Below are positions 1 to 9,336 of a stretch of DNA of 64,000 nucleotides, piece after piece. Within the stretch, counting starts at the first letter, position 1. The number at the start of each line of letters is the position of its first letter. This stretch comes from Chloroflexota bacterium (GTDB lineage Bacteria > Chloroflexota > UBA6077 > FW602-bin22 > JAMCYS01). The notes under the pieces are model-generated. The model was not told the DNA's origin, did not search any database, and saw only the letters and a list, made by a program, of their open reading frames with translations. Made by a program: the position numbers and the translations under genes. The stretch is taken from assembly GCA_023473795.1 (NCBI GenBank), contig JAMCYS010000085.1, positions 1 to 64,000 of the forward strand. Reading direction: 5' to 3'.

Positions 1-51
1 AAGAGCAGACACGGCGACACAAACCACCCCGGTCTATTTACGAGTTATGGG

Positions 52-150
52 TCATATGAGGGAAGAATGGCACAAAAAGGGGTCAAAACGGGTACAAATC
101 TGACTGTGCCTTGCCTCGGCGATCAGCGCCAGCAGCTCGTCCTGCGTCAC
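52..150 (-). pseudogene. Truncated 32-codon reading frame after the methylase
   Basis: A GTG codon overlaps the methylase stop as GTGA, the usual sign of translational coupling. It opens a 32-residue frame beginning MTQDELLALIAEAR. That start resembles the N-termini of leucine-rich-repeat/ROCO-type proteins (from memory). After about 14 codons the base composition changes abruptly and the frame runs into a stop. I read it as the remnant of a third operon gene cut by an insertion or recombination junction near position 105. It could also be a meaningless overlap. Confidence 0.3.
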
Positions 151-3100
151 TCCTCGCCCTCGTCGGCACCCTGGCCCAGGCGATACTTGATGTCGTAGTT
201 GATGATGTAGTCCAGCTGTTCGCCCGTGAAGCCATAGTGTCTGACCAGACGACGGTCGATGAGATCAACAAGAAGTTTGGACTTGCCAACGTTGAAGTTG
301 ACCTCGACTTGCTGAGTACCATCTGCGCGATTACGCAAACGCCGGGCAGCATTCCGATACAAATCTTCTAGAAGCTCATCCGCCAGCGCGTCAAATGACT
401 TATCCTCGGCCAGCCTTGCCGGAACCGGAAGGGTATTTATGTCGTTGGCAGTTACGTGGTAACAATCGGATGTTTGAAGCCAGTATAAGTAGAAGAGGCC
501 GGATGACAGCACGCAGATCAATGCACTTGCCCATTCCTTCGGTGTCCGAAGGGCCTTGTACGCGTTTGACAGCTTGTCTCGCAGGCATTTCCTGAAGTAA
601 CGACCACCGCTGTGGTAATACACCGTGTCCTGGTCGCCCCCGTAGGCTGCTAGCGATGCCAGCCGATGGTGCTTACGCACTTCCTGAGCGACAGATTGCG
701 ACATTGCCGACCCGATCTTGGGTATGGCACTTATCGTACAGTCAAGCCACGATTCGGCATATGTCAGTGACTCAAACAAGTAATTCCGGTATTCCACACG
801 CCATCGCGTATAGCCAGTAGAATGGATGACGGCACCTGATTTACGCGCGGACCGACGCCCCAGAATAGTGGTTAGATTCATATCGACGCCGACGAACAAC
901 TTGCCCGGTCGGACAGCGAAGTTAGCGATGTAAAGCGTGGAATACGCTTGGTCCAGATGCTTCATAAGCGGCAGCATACGTGGGGTCGATATAGCGCTAA
1001 TTGGCACGATGAGACCGGCCAGCCCACGATGGCGTAGCACATGGCTTGCCCGCTCAAGGCAAAGCGCATACAAGTTGCCGGTGCCCTGCAAATCCAACTG
1101 CGATGTCATGAACGAGTAGCCCACGTCAGGCAATTCCACGTAGGGCGGGTTACCGATCACAGCACCAAAACCGCCGCCAGCCATTATCCCGTGAAACTCG
1201 ACAAACCAATGGAACGGCCTGTGCGATGCCAGCCAGTCGGCGTACCCAGTGCTGTTCTCTGACTCGACACCATACTCCCGAGCCAAGTAGCGGTTCAGCT
1301 CCTCCGCCATCTCTCCCAGCTTGTGCCGCAGCGCGGCCTTATCAGCCGGTGCAATCCGACCGCCCAACGTCAGTTGCTGTTCGCGGAAAATGGCAACCAG
1401 CGCCTCCACCGCTCGCGCTTTCTCCTCGATGGCGGGCAGGGCATTGTCGAAGTCCATCTTGCTGGTCAGGGCCCGCTTCACATCCTCGTAGGTGGCGAAG
1501 CCCACCAGCGTGTTGCCGGCGCGGATGTTGAAGTCGATGTCGGGCAGCGGCTCGATGCGGTCAGCGCTCTCCACCTGCGCCACCAGCTTCAGGAAGAGGC
1601 GCAACTTGCAGATCTCGACCGCCTCCTCCATTATGTCGACGCCGTAGAGGTTGTTGACCATAATCGTCTTGAGAATGAAATAGCGCCGGTTGGGGTGGTC
1701 GGCCAGGCGCGCCAGCGCTTTCTGGAAATCCCCGTACTTAGCCGGGCTGTGCTTCTCGCCGCTCGCCGCCAGGTCGTCCAGAAAAGCCTGCATGCGGTTG
1801 AGGCAGGCCTCGTAGAGCGGCTCCAGGATGTTGAGAGCGGCGAAGAGGAAGGCGCCCGAGCCGCAGGTGGGGTCGAGCACCGTTATCTCGTTGAGAGCCT
1901 TCCAGAAGGCGCGCAGCAGCTCCGGCCCCTCGCAGTTTTCGATCACGTCCTGGGCGAACTGGCGGATATTCAGGTTGTAGGTGATGAAGTCATCTATGGC
2001 GCGAACCTCGCCGCCCACCAGCTTGCTCCAGACCTCCTCGTAGCGCTGGCGGCGGGCCACCACCTCGCGCCAGATCTCGGTGGGCAGGGCATACTCTCGC
2101 GGCGCCGGCTTGTTCCAGCCGCCGCGTTGGCTCACGTCCTTGAGGCCGGCGGCGATCTCCGGCGGCAGCGGCAGCTCGACGCCGTGGCGCACCGAGGGGT
2201 AGATGTAGCGGTCGGGGTCTTCCTGGGCCAGGCGCCAGACGGCGCTCTCCCCTTCGAAGGCGATGCGGCACTCGCGCCGAGCGGCGTCGAAGAGGTAGGG
2301 GACGACGGTGTTCTTGCCGATGTACTCGGTGATGTCCTCCTTGGTGTAGTAGGCGCCCATCTGCTTCTGGTTGATATATTTCTCGAAAATATAGCCGAGC
2401 ACGTCGGGATTGATCTCGCTATCCTTGGCCAGCGGCCGGTCGTCCAGGTGCCATTCGTACTGTTCGAAGAAGGCGAAGACCTGCGCGAAGGACTCATCGG
2501 CGATGTCCAGGTGCTGCCCGTGTTGCTCCTCGATCTGGTGGCGCTGGAAGAGCCCGCCGTCGAGGTAGGGAATGTCGCCCAACAGCCGGCGTTCCGCGTC
2601 CGTGCGCTCCGCAGGACGCTTGGCGAAGCCGGCGAAGAACAGGGGGCAGAGAAAGTCGGCGTGGAAGCGGTCGCCGGCCCGCGCCTGGCTGCGCCCCAGC
2701 TGGACGCGCAGGTAATCGAGGTTGCCGTCCAGAAAGCCCTTCTTCTGGACGAAGTAGATGAACATCAGCCGGTTCAGCATCACCGAGGCGTACCAGCGCC
2801 GCTGCTCCACGTCGGGGATGCCGCGAATGAAGCCCAGAAAGGCGTCGTGCTCCTTCTTGAAGCGCTCGTAGAAGCGTTTGGTGACGGGGTCGCGGTCGAA
2901 GGAATCCACCAGGCGGTTGACGACGCCGGTGAGGGTCAGCTCCTCCTCGTCGCTGAGGGGGATGGCGATGGCGGCCAGTTTCTGGGCCAGGGATTCCTCT
3001 TTTTCCCCGGGCTCGAAGCGGTACTCGCGGTAGGAGGCGGGGCGGCCCGGCCCCCGGGCCACCCACTGCCAGGCCTGGCGCGCGCGAGAGGCGTCGGCGA

Positions 3101-3371
3101 AGATGATGAGATGTTCGCGGGCCGACTTGGCGACCTCGCGGTCCACCTTCTGGCGCACGGCGTAAGGCGGGATGCGGCCGCTGCCGTCGGGCGAGCAGAG
3201 GAAGACCTGGGCGCCGCGCTTCTGGGCGATGCCCTCCAGGTTGAAGGTTTGGTCCCCCACCGCCACGGAGAGGCCGCCGCCGTAGCGGTCCCAGCCCAGC
3301 TCCTGGGTGAAGAGACGGCGGAAGTCGCCCCGCAGCAGATAGGAGCGAATGGTCTGCGAGTCTGGCGGCAC
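147..3371 (-). CDS. Eco57I-type (class I-like) N6-adenine DNA methyltransferase
   Basis: Large methylase of about 1074 residues that probably modifies adenine in host DNA as the self-marking half of a restriction-like pair. The SAM-binding motif DPTCGSGAF lies near residues 500-508 and the catalytic NPPY near 741-744. GAYYTK near 340 is typical of Eco57I/type IIG/DISARM-class-1-like methylases. I see no clear PD-(D/E)xK nuclease motif in the N-terminal 200 residues. A GTG start at 3371 is preferred over the TTG at 3377 because GGAGGG then sits 6 nt upstream. The stop of the helicase gene is only 12 bp away, so the two are one operon. The C-terminal third (below about 1280) is visibly less GC-rich than the rest; I counted 28/60 G+C at 721-780 against 37/60 at 2401-2460. 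Confidence 0.88.
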   Translation of the reverse strand: MPPDSQTIRSYLLRGDFRRLFTQELGWDRYGGGLSVAVGDQTFNLEGIAQKRGAQVFLCSPDGSGRIPPYAVRQKVDREVAKSAREHLIIFADASRARQAWQWVARGPGRPASYREYRFEPGEKEESLAQKLAAIAIPLSDEEELTLTGVVNRLVDSFDRDPVTKRFYERFKKEHDAFLGFIRGIPDVEQRRWYASVMLNRLMFIYFVQKKGFLDGNLDYLRVQLGRSQARAGDRFHADFLCPLFFAGFAKRPAERTDAERRLLGDIPYLDGGLFQRHQIEEQHGQHLDIADESFAQVFAFFEQYEWHLDDRPLAKDSEINPDVLGYIFEKYINQKQMGAYYTKEDITEYIGKNTVVPYLFDAARRECRIAFEGESAVWRLAQEDPDRYIYPSVRHGVELPLPPEIAAGLKDVSQRGGWNKPAPREYALPTEIWREVVARRQRYEEVWSKLVGGEVRAIDDFITYNLNIRQFAQDVIENCEGPELLRAFWKALNEITVLDPTCGSGAFLFAALNILEPLYEACLNRMQAFLDDLAASGEKHSPAKYGDFQKALARLADHPNRRYFILKTIMVNNLYGVDIMEEAVEICKLRLFLKLVAQVESADRIEPLPDIDFNIRAGNTLVGFATYEDVKRALTSKMDFDNALPAIEEKARAVEALVAIFREQQLTLGGRIAPADKAALRHKLGEMAEELNRYLAREYGVESENSTGYADWLASHRPFHWFVEFHGIMAGGGFGAVIGNPPYVELPDVGYSFMTSQLDLQGTGNLYALCLERASHVLRHRGLAGLIVPISAISTPRMLPLMKHLDQAYSTLYIANFAVRPGKLFVGVDMNLTTILGRRSARKSGAVIHSTGYTRWRVEYRNYLFESLTYAESWLDCTISAIPKIGSAMSQSVAQEVRKHHRLASLAAYGGDQDTVYYHSGGRYFRKCLRDKLSNAYKALRTPKEWASALICVLSSGLFYLYWLQTSDCYHVTANDINTLPVPARLAEDKSFDALADELLEDLYRNAARRLRNRADGTQQVEVNFNVGKSKLLVDLIDRRLVRHYGFTGEQLDYIINYDIKYRLGQGADEGEE

Positions 3372-3383
3372 GGCCAACCCTCC

Positions 3384-6300
3384 CTAGACCCGGCGCAGGC
3401 CGAGCGAACAGATGATGCGCGGCTCGCCGCTTTGGGGCGTCTCCTCCACCTGGCAAAGGCGGTCCTCGTGGCGCAGGCGCACCACCAGTTCGGCCAAGTC
3501 CTCGTCGGAGATGCCCACGCGCAGCTGCCGGTTCAGCGTGTCCTTGGCCACCTCTCGCAGAGGGTAGCGGTAGATATCGTCGATGGCTTTCAATAGGTCC
3601 TGGGTCAGGAACAGCTGGCCCTGGATATGGCGGGCGTAGGCTTGCAGCCGCTCGTAGACCCGGAAGCGCGCCGAGGTGCGCCCGCCCAGCTGGCCGCCGG
3701 CCGAACGCTCCTCCCGCGCCAGCAGCTCCAGCCCCTGGCGCACCAGGTCGTGGTGCCGGTCCAGGCAGGGCAGCGCCGCCGTCTCGGGGCCGCACTCGGC
3801 CGCTTTGAGGATGGCGTATTGCGATTCGCTGACGCTGTTCCCCTGGCCGTCCAGCCAGGCCAGGGCGTCGTTGCCCTCGGCGGTGCGGGCGTAGACGAGC
3901 ACGCCTTCGGGCTTGTCCGCCGCCGGCACGTGCGGCCGGGTGGAGTAGACGACATCCGGCAAGCCCTCGACGGCGCGGCGCAGCGCGGGGTTGTCGGCGG
4001 TGGCGTTGTGCCAGATCTGGTAGGCGTAGGAGGAGAGGTCCACTTCGCTGTCGGCGTCGCCGTCCAGAATGCCCGCTTTCTCGTTGTAAAGATCGCGCAC
4101 CGTTTCGTCTTCGTCGCCCTCGAAGAAGCGCTCGTCCGTACCCACCACCTCGGCGTTCTCGTGCAGCCGCTGGCGCACCCGGCCACGCAGGCGGATCAAC
4201 CGCTCCACGCCCTCGGCGGGGAGGAAGGAGTAGCAGAGGATCTCCTCCGCCGCCTGGCCGATGCGGTCTACGCGGCCGGCCCGCTGAATGAGGCGGATGA
4301 TGGCCCAGGGCAGGTCATAGTTGACGACCACGTGGGCGTCCTGCAGGTTCTGGCCCTCGCTGAGGACGTCGGTGGCGACCAGGACGCGCAGCTCGTCCTC
4401 CGGCCGCACCGTCTTCTGGTTGCTGGCCGGGCTGAAGCGCCAGGCCAGGGCGGTAGGGTTGTCGGAGTCGCCGGTGGCGGCGGCCAGGCGGGTGAGACCA
4501 CAGGCGGAGAGCTGCTCCCGCAGGTAGAGAACGGTGTCCGCGAACTGGCTGAAGACGAGCACCTTGTCGCCCGCATGCTTGTCCATCAGGAGCCCGCGAA
4601 GCGCCGCCAGCTTGGCGTCGCGGGCGAGGTCCCAAGTGCCGGCCGAGCGCAGGACGTCAAGCAGGCTCGCCGCATCCTTGCCCAGGTCGCCGGCCAGGTC
4701 CGCACTGAAGAAGCGCGCCGATAGCCACTGGAAGCGCTTGCCGTAGCGCATGTCGTAGATCTTGTAGACTTCTGCCGCCCGCCGGCGGAGGGCCGCCTCG
4801 TCGCTCGGGATGGGGACGCTGGCCGTGGCCACGAGCTCGCCGGGGGCCTCCTCGTCGCCCCAGAGGCCGGGCTCCAACTCCTCCGCCTCGTCGTCGCGGT
4901 CGTCTAGCAGCTCGGCGTTCTGCGTGCCGATGGGCAGGGGCAAGTTGTTCTCCAGGGCATACAAGTAGACGTAGTTGCGTAGGACGTGGCGTTCCAAGGA
5001 CTGGAGGAAAGCCAGGCCGCCGCTCTCCAGCCGCTTGAAGAGGTTGGTGCGGCAGAATCCCATCAGCCGCTTGCCGGCGCGGCAGAGGTCATCCAGAATC
5101 TTCTCTTCAGCCATCGTGGGCGGGGGAGTGACGCTGTTCAAGCGATAGTTGCCCAGCCCGTAGCGCGGCAGGCGCAGGGCGCCGATCAGGTCGACCACCC
5201 GCTCCGAGTAGAGCCGGGCGTACTGGTCGTCCGGATCGGCGTCGTCGATGGGGAACTTCAGGTTGCGCGGCAGGCGGGCGGGGAAGTAGGAGCGCCGGCC
5301 GTCCGGGAAGGTGAGGTATTTGCGCCCGTTGGCGGGGTCGGTTTGGGCGTAGTTGTCCTGGATGAAGGAGCGGGTACGGCGAACCATGTAGAGGCGCATC
5401 AGCTCGCGCCAGTCGTCCGCGTAGTCGCTCTTCTCGAAGGCGGCGAGGGAATGGAGGGCGCACTGATGGCGCCGCAAGAACTCTATCTCCCCCAGCTCGC
5501 GGATCTTCTGCTCGGGGCGGACGCCCAGGTTCTGATCTTCGGGGACGAAGAGACGGAGCTGGCTGGAGAGGTCACTGTAGTCCTTGTTGTAGGGCGTGGC
5601 CGTTAGCAGAATGCACTTGCTGCCGTTGCGCTGCACGTAGTCCTGGATGGCGTGAAACCGCTTGCCCTCGCGGTTGCGCAGGTTGTGCGACTCGTCCATC
5701 AGGACGAGGCGGTAGCGGCGCAGGTCGGCCAGTTCCTTCCGCACCATGCTGAGGGAGAGGACCCTGGCCCGCAGACGGTAACGCTCGCGGTAGTCTTTCC
5801 ACATCGAAACTAGGTTCTTAGGGCAGATGATGAGCGTCTCCAGGTCCTGGTCGTCCTCGAAGATGCGGGCCACGGCGGTAGCCATCAGGGTCTTGCCCAG
5901 GCCGACCACGTCGCCGATGAGCACGCCGCCGCGCTTGTTGAGGTGGTGGGCGGCTATCTTCACGGCCGCGGTCTGGAACTCGAACAGCTGGTTCTCGAAG
6001 TCGCGCGGCAGGCGGAACTCGCGCAGGCCGGCACGCGCCTCCTGGGAGAGATGGTAGGCCATCTTGAGGTAGATGTAGTAGGGCGGCAGCGGCTCCTCGC
6101 GGGCCCAGCTCTCCTCGATGATTTGCGCCAGCTCGTCCGAGATATCCAGGCACCAGCGGTCGCGCCAGCGTTGCTCGAACCACTGCGCCAACTTTTGGCA
6201 GGCGTCGCCGTCCATAACGTCGACGTTCAGCTCGCCTTGTTCGCGCAGGCCGGCGAGGGTGAGGTTGCTGCTGCCCAGGAAACCTATGGTGGGGTTGAAA

Positions 6301-6749
6301 GGGTCAGGGCGGAAGGCCAGATAGAGCTTGGCGTGCAGCGGATAGCGCAAGAAGAGCTTGACGACAACCTTGCGGGCGCGGATCTGGGCTGCCAGGCGGC
6401 GCAGGCCGGCCTCGTCGGCGGCGGTGGGCACGCCGACGGTGAGCTGCTCGCGGAACTCGAAGGCCAGGCGCTTCTTGAGCTGCACCGCCGTGCCCTGGTC
6501 CATATCGTCGGCGGCTTCGCCGATCTTGAAGAGCGCCTCCAGCTGCTCCCTGGGGGCGCGCTGCATGCCTACGAGCAGCCGGCAGGCGTGGCCCTCACCG
6601 CCGGGCCAGCGCTCGACGTAGCGATCCAGCTCCTTCCAGCCGCGCAGGTTGAAGTAGCCGACGCAGAAGTCCGCCCGGTCGGAGACCTCCATCGCCTGCC
6701 GCAGCGCCGGGAGCAGGCTCTGTTCGATATTGTCGAAGATGCGGGGCAT
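3384..6749 (-). CDS. PLD-family nuclease fused to SNF2/RapA-type helicase
   Basis: A 1121-residue protein with two modules. The N-terminal phospholipase-D-like domain carries HAKLYLAF (H139, K141) followed by GSSNLT (159-164), a single HKD-type motif as in PLD nucleases. The rest is a SNF2/RapA-like ATPase, with Walker A GDVVGLGKT near 279-287, a DESH box in motif II, and motif VI QRAGRVDRIGQ. These features predict ATP-driven DNA translocation coupled to cleavage. With the downstream adenine methylase this makes a two-gene restriction-like defence system; DISARM class 1 and Gao-type helicase/PLD systems are the nearest concepts I know. The ATG at 6749 is chosen because GGAGGAA lies 7 nt upstream; a longer frame to 6797 has no such site. 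Confidence 0.87.
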   Translation of the reverse strand: MPRIFDNIEQSLLPALRQAMEVSDRADFCVGYFNLRGWKELDRYVERWPGGEGHACRLLVGMQRAPREQLEALFKIGEAADDMDQGTAVQLKKRLAFEFREQLTVGVPTAADEAGLRRLAAQIRARKVVVKLFLRYPLHAKLYLAFRPDPFNPTIGFLGSSNLTLAGLREQGELNVDVMDGDACQKLAQWFEQRWRDRWCLDISDELAQIIEESWAREEPLPPYYIYLKMAYHLSQEARAGLREFRLPRDFENQLFEFQTAAVKIAAHHLNKRGGVLIGDVVGLGKTLMATAVARIFEDDQDLETLIICPKNLVSMWKDYRERYRLRARVLSLSMVRKELADLRRYRLVLMDESHNLRNREGKRFHAIQDYVQRNGSKCILLTATPYNKDYSDLSSQLRLFVPEDQNLGVRPEQKIRELGEIEFLRRHQCALHSLAAFEKSDYADDWRELMRLYMVRRTRSFIQDNYAQTDPANGRKYLTFPDGRRSYFPARLPRNLKFPIDDADPDDQYARLYSERVVDLIGALRLPRYGLGNYRLNSVTPPPTMAEEKILDDLCRAGKRLMGFCRTNLFKRLESGGLAFLQSLERHVLRNYVYLYALENNLPLPIGTQNAELLDDRDDEAEELEPGLWGDEEAPGELVATASVPIPSDEAALRRRAAEVYKIYDMRYGKRFQWLSARFFSADLAGDLGKDAASLLDVLRSAGTWDLARDAKLAALRGLLMDKHAGDKVLVFSQFADTVLYLREQLSACGLTRLAAATGDSDNPTALAWRFSPASNQKTVRPEDELRVLVATDVLSEGQNLQDAHVVVNYDLPWAIIRLIQRAGRVDRIGQAAEEILCYSFLPAEGVERLIRLRGRVRQRLHENAEVVGTDERFFEGDEDETVRDLYNEKAGILDGDADSEVDLSSYAYQIWHNATADNPALRRAVEGLPDVVYSTRPHVPAADKPEGVLVYARTAEGNDALAWLDGQGNSVSESQYAILKAAECGPETAALPCLDRHHDLVRQGLELLAREERSAGGQLGGRTSARFRVYERLQAYARHIQGQLFLTQDLLKAIDDIYRYPLREVAKDTLNRQLRVGISDEDLAELVVRLRHEDRLCQVEETPQSGEPRIICSLGLRRV

Positions 6750-6844
6750 CCCTCGTTCCTCCGGTCCGGTCGAATGGCTGAGTCGCCCATTCGCCAACGC
6801 AATGGGGCAGCTGGCATGTGCTCAGCCGCCAGGGTGATAACCGT

Positions 6845-6872
6845 AATATACGGCCGGTGGGGGGAATGTCAA
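6845..6872 (-). promoter_or_regulatory. Putative sigma-70-type promoter of the defence operon
   Basis: On the minus strand, TTGACA (6872-6867) and TATATT (6850-6845) are separated by 16 nt. This places a start site about 90 nt upstream of the helicase ATG. The -35 is a consensus match and the -10 matches 5 of 6. Confidence 0.55.
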
Positions 6873-6926
6873 TACTGGGCTGAGACCAAGGACGAATCGA
6901 TCCTCAGCCAGATTCGCACCCGGACA

Positions 6927-6967
6927 GGGGGAAGGTAGGGGGCGCCGCGGGCCGCCTACCTTCCCCC
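6927..6967. repeat. 12-bp perfect inverted repeat
   Basis: GGGGGAAGGTAG (6927-6938) is matched by CTACCTTCCCCC (6956-6967) around a 17-nt GC-rich loop. It lies between the diverging defence promoter and the groEL 3' end. There is no T-run on either strand, so it is a terminator only in a loose sense. Confidence 0.5.
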
Positions 6968-7012
6968 AGAGGCAGAGGGAGAAGGCAGAGTCCGCGGGCG
7001 GGGGAACAAGAC

Positions 7013-7076
7013 CGGGGGATGCGCCAAGTGCATCCCCCGTTTGCGGATAGGGCCTTTTCCGTGGGGCAAGCCCCAC
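7013..7076 (-). terminator. Two hairpins downstream of groEL
   Basis: Two stems follow the groEL stop. GTGGGG-CAAG-CCCCAC lies at 7061-7076, and a perfect 10-bp stem CGGGGGATGC/GCATCCCCCG lies at 7013-7039 with a 7-nt loop. No U-tract follows, so this would be a non-canonical or RNA-protecting 3' structure. Confidence 0.45.
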
Positions 7077-7091
7077 AGGACTTGGTTTCTC

Positions 7092-8750
<1,659 letters not shown>

Positions 8751-9044
8751 TTAGCCGAGGATGCCCATGATGTCCTTCTCGGAGATGATGAGCAGCTCCT
8801 CGCCGTCCAGCTTGACTTCGCTGCCCGCGTACTTGGCGTAGAGGACCGAATCGCCCTCCTTGACCTCCATCGGCACGCGCTTGCCTTCTTCGTTCACGCG
8901 TCCGGGGCCCACGGCCAGTACCTTGCCCTCCATGGGCTTCTCCTTGGCCGTGTCCGGCAGCACGATGCCGCCCTTGGTCACTTCCTCCCGCTGGGTGGGC
9001 TTCACGACCACGCGGTCGCCCAACGGCTTGATCTGTCCCGCCAT
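8751..9044 (-). CDS. groES: Co-chaperonin GroES (Hsp10)
   Basis: A 97-residue lid of the GroEL chamber. It shows [11 protein letters not shown] at the N-terminus, the mobile-loop region [15 protein letters not shown], and the closing motif [19 protein letters not shown] longer in-frame extension to 9110 exists, but the ATG at 9044 has GAGGAGG upstream and matches the family start. It is the first gene of the HrcA-type heat-shock operon. Confidence 0.98.
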   Translation of the reverse strand: MAGQIKPLGDRVVVKPTQREEVTKGGIVLPDTAKEKPMEGKVLAVGPGRVNEEGKRVPMEVKEGDSVLYAKYAGSEVKLDGEELLIISEKDIMGILG

Positions 9045-9078
9045 GAACTGGAACCTCCTCTCGACTGCAGGTGCGCCC

Positions 9079-9105
9079 TTAGCACTCAACCCTGCAAAGT
9101 GCGTT
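9079..9105 (-). promoter_or_regulatory. Second, degenerate CIRCE half-palindrome
   Basis: A second perfect left arm TTAGCACTC occurs at 9079-9087. It is followed after 9 nt by AAGTGCGTT, in which only AGTGC of the right arm survives. It is spaced 25 bp from the perfect copy, so the two sites lie in tandem between promoter and groES. Confidence 0.6.
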
Positions 9106-9130
9106 AGCACTCTCGACCTTCGAGTGCTAA
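9104..9130 (-). promoter_or_regulatory. CIRCE operator (HrcA site), perfect
   Basis: TTAGCACTC (9104-9112), a 9-nt spacer, then GAGTGCTAA (9122-9130) match the CIRCE consensus exactly. The flanks gcg/cgc extend each arm to 12 bp (9101-9133). The operator lies just downstream of the -10 hexamer, where bound HrcA would block transcription. No hrcA gene is in the window. Confidence 0.96.
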
Positions 9131-9138
9131 CGCGTCGA

Positions 9139-9168
9139 ATATTAGCCGCGCCGGGTCAAACGGGGCAA
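9139..9168 (-). promoter_or_regulatory. Putative groESL promoter
   Basis: On the minus strand, TTGCCC (9168-9163) and TAATAT (9144-9139) lie 18 nt apart, directly upstream of the perfect CIRCE. A TTGACC further inside would give too short a spacer. The position relative to the operator supports it more than the sequence match does. Confidence 0.5.
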
Positions 9169-9324
9169 GCGTGCCGCGGGCCGTTGAAGCACGTCCCGCT
9201 GCATATTTCTCGCCAGGACTAGAGATTACTCGTGATTACTCGGCCATGCTAGTCAGTACGCACTTGATGCCTGCGCCGGTCTCCGGCAGGGGTAGGTGGG
9301 GTCGCCCGCGGGCAACCGGGCCCG

Positions 9325-9330
9325 TATAAT
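9325..9330 (+). promoter_or_regulatory. -10 hexamer of a leaderless-type promoter
   Basis: A perfect TATAAT ends 6 nt before the ATG at 9337. A start site the normal distance downstream would fall on or next to the ATG. No Shine-Dalgarno can fit, so translation is probably leaderless. Confidence 0.6.
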
Positions 9331-9336
9331 GTAGCC

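Noticed and set aside
1323-3596. A 757-codon plus-strand open frame opposite the methylase
   Set aside because: It is a shadow of the methylase caused by high GC. It has no ribosome site and a composition unlike any known family.
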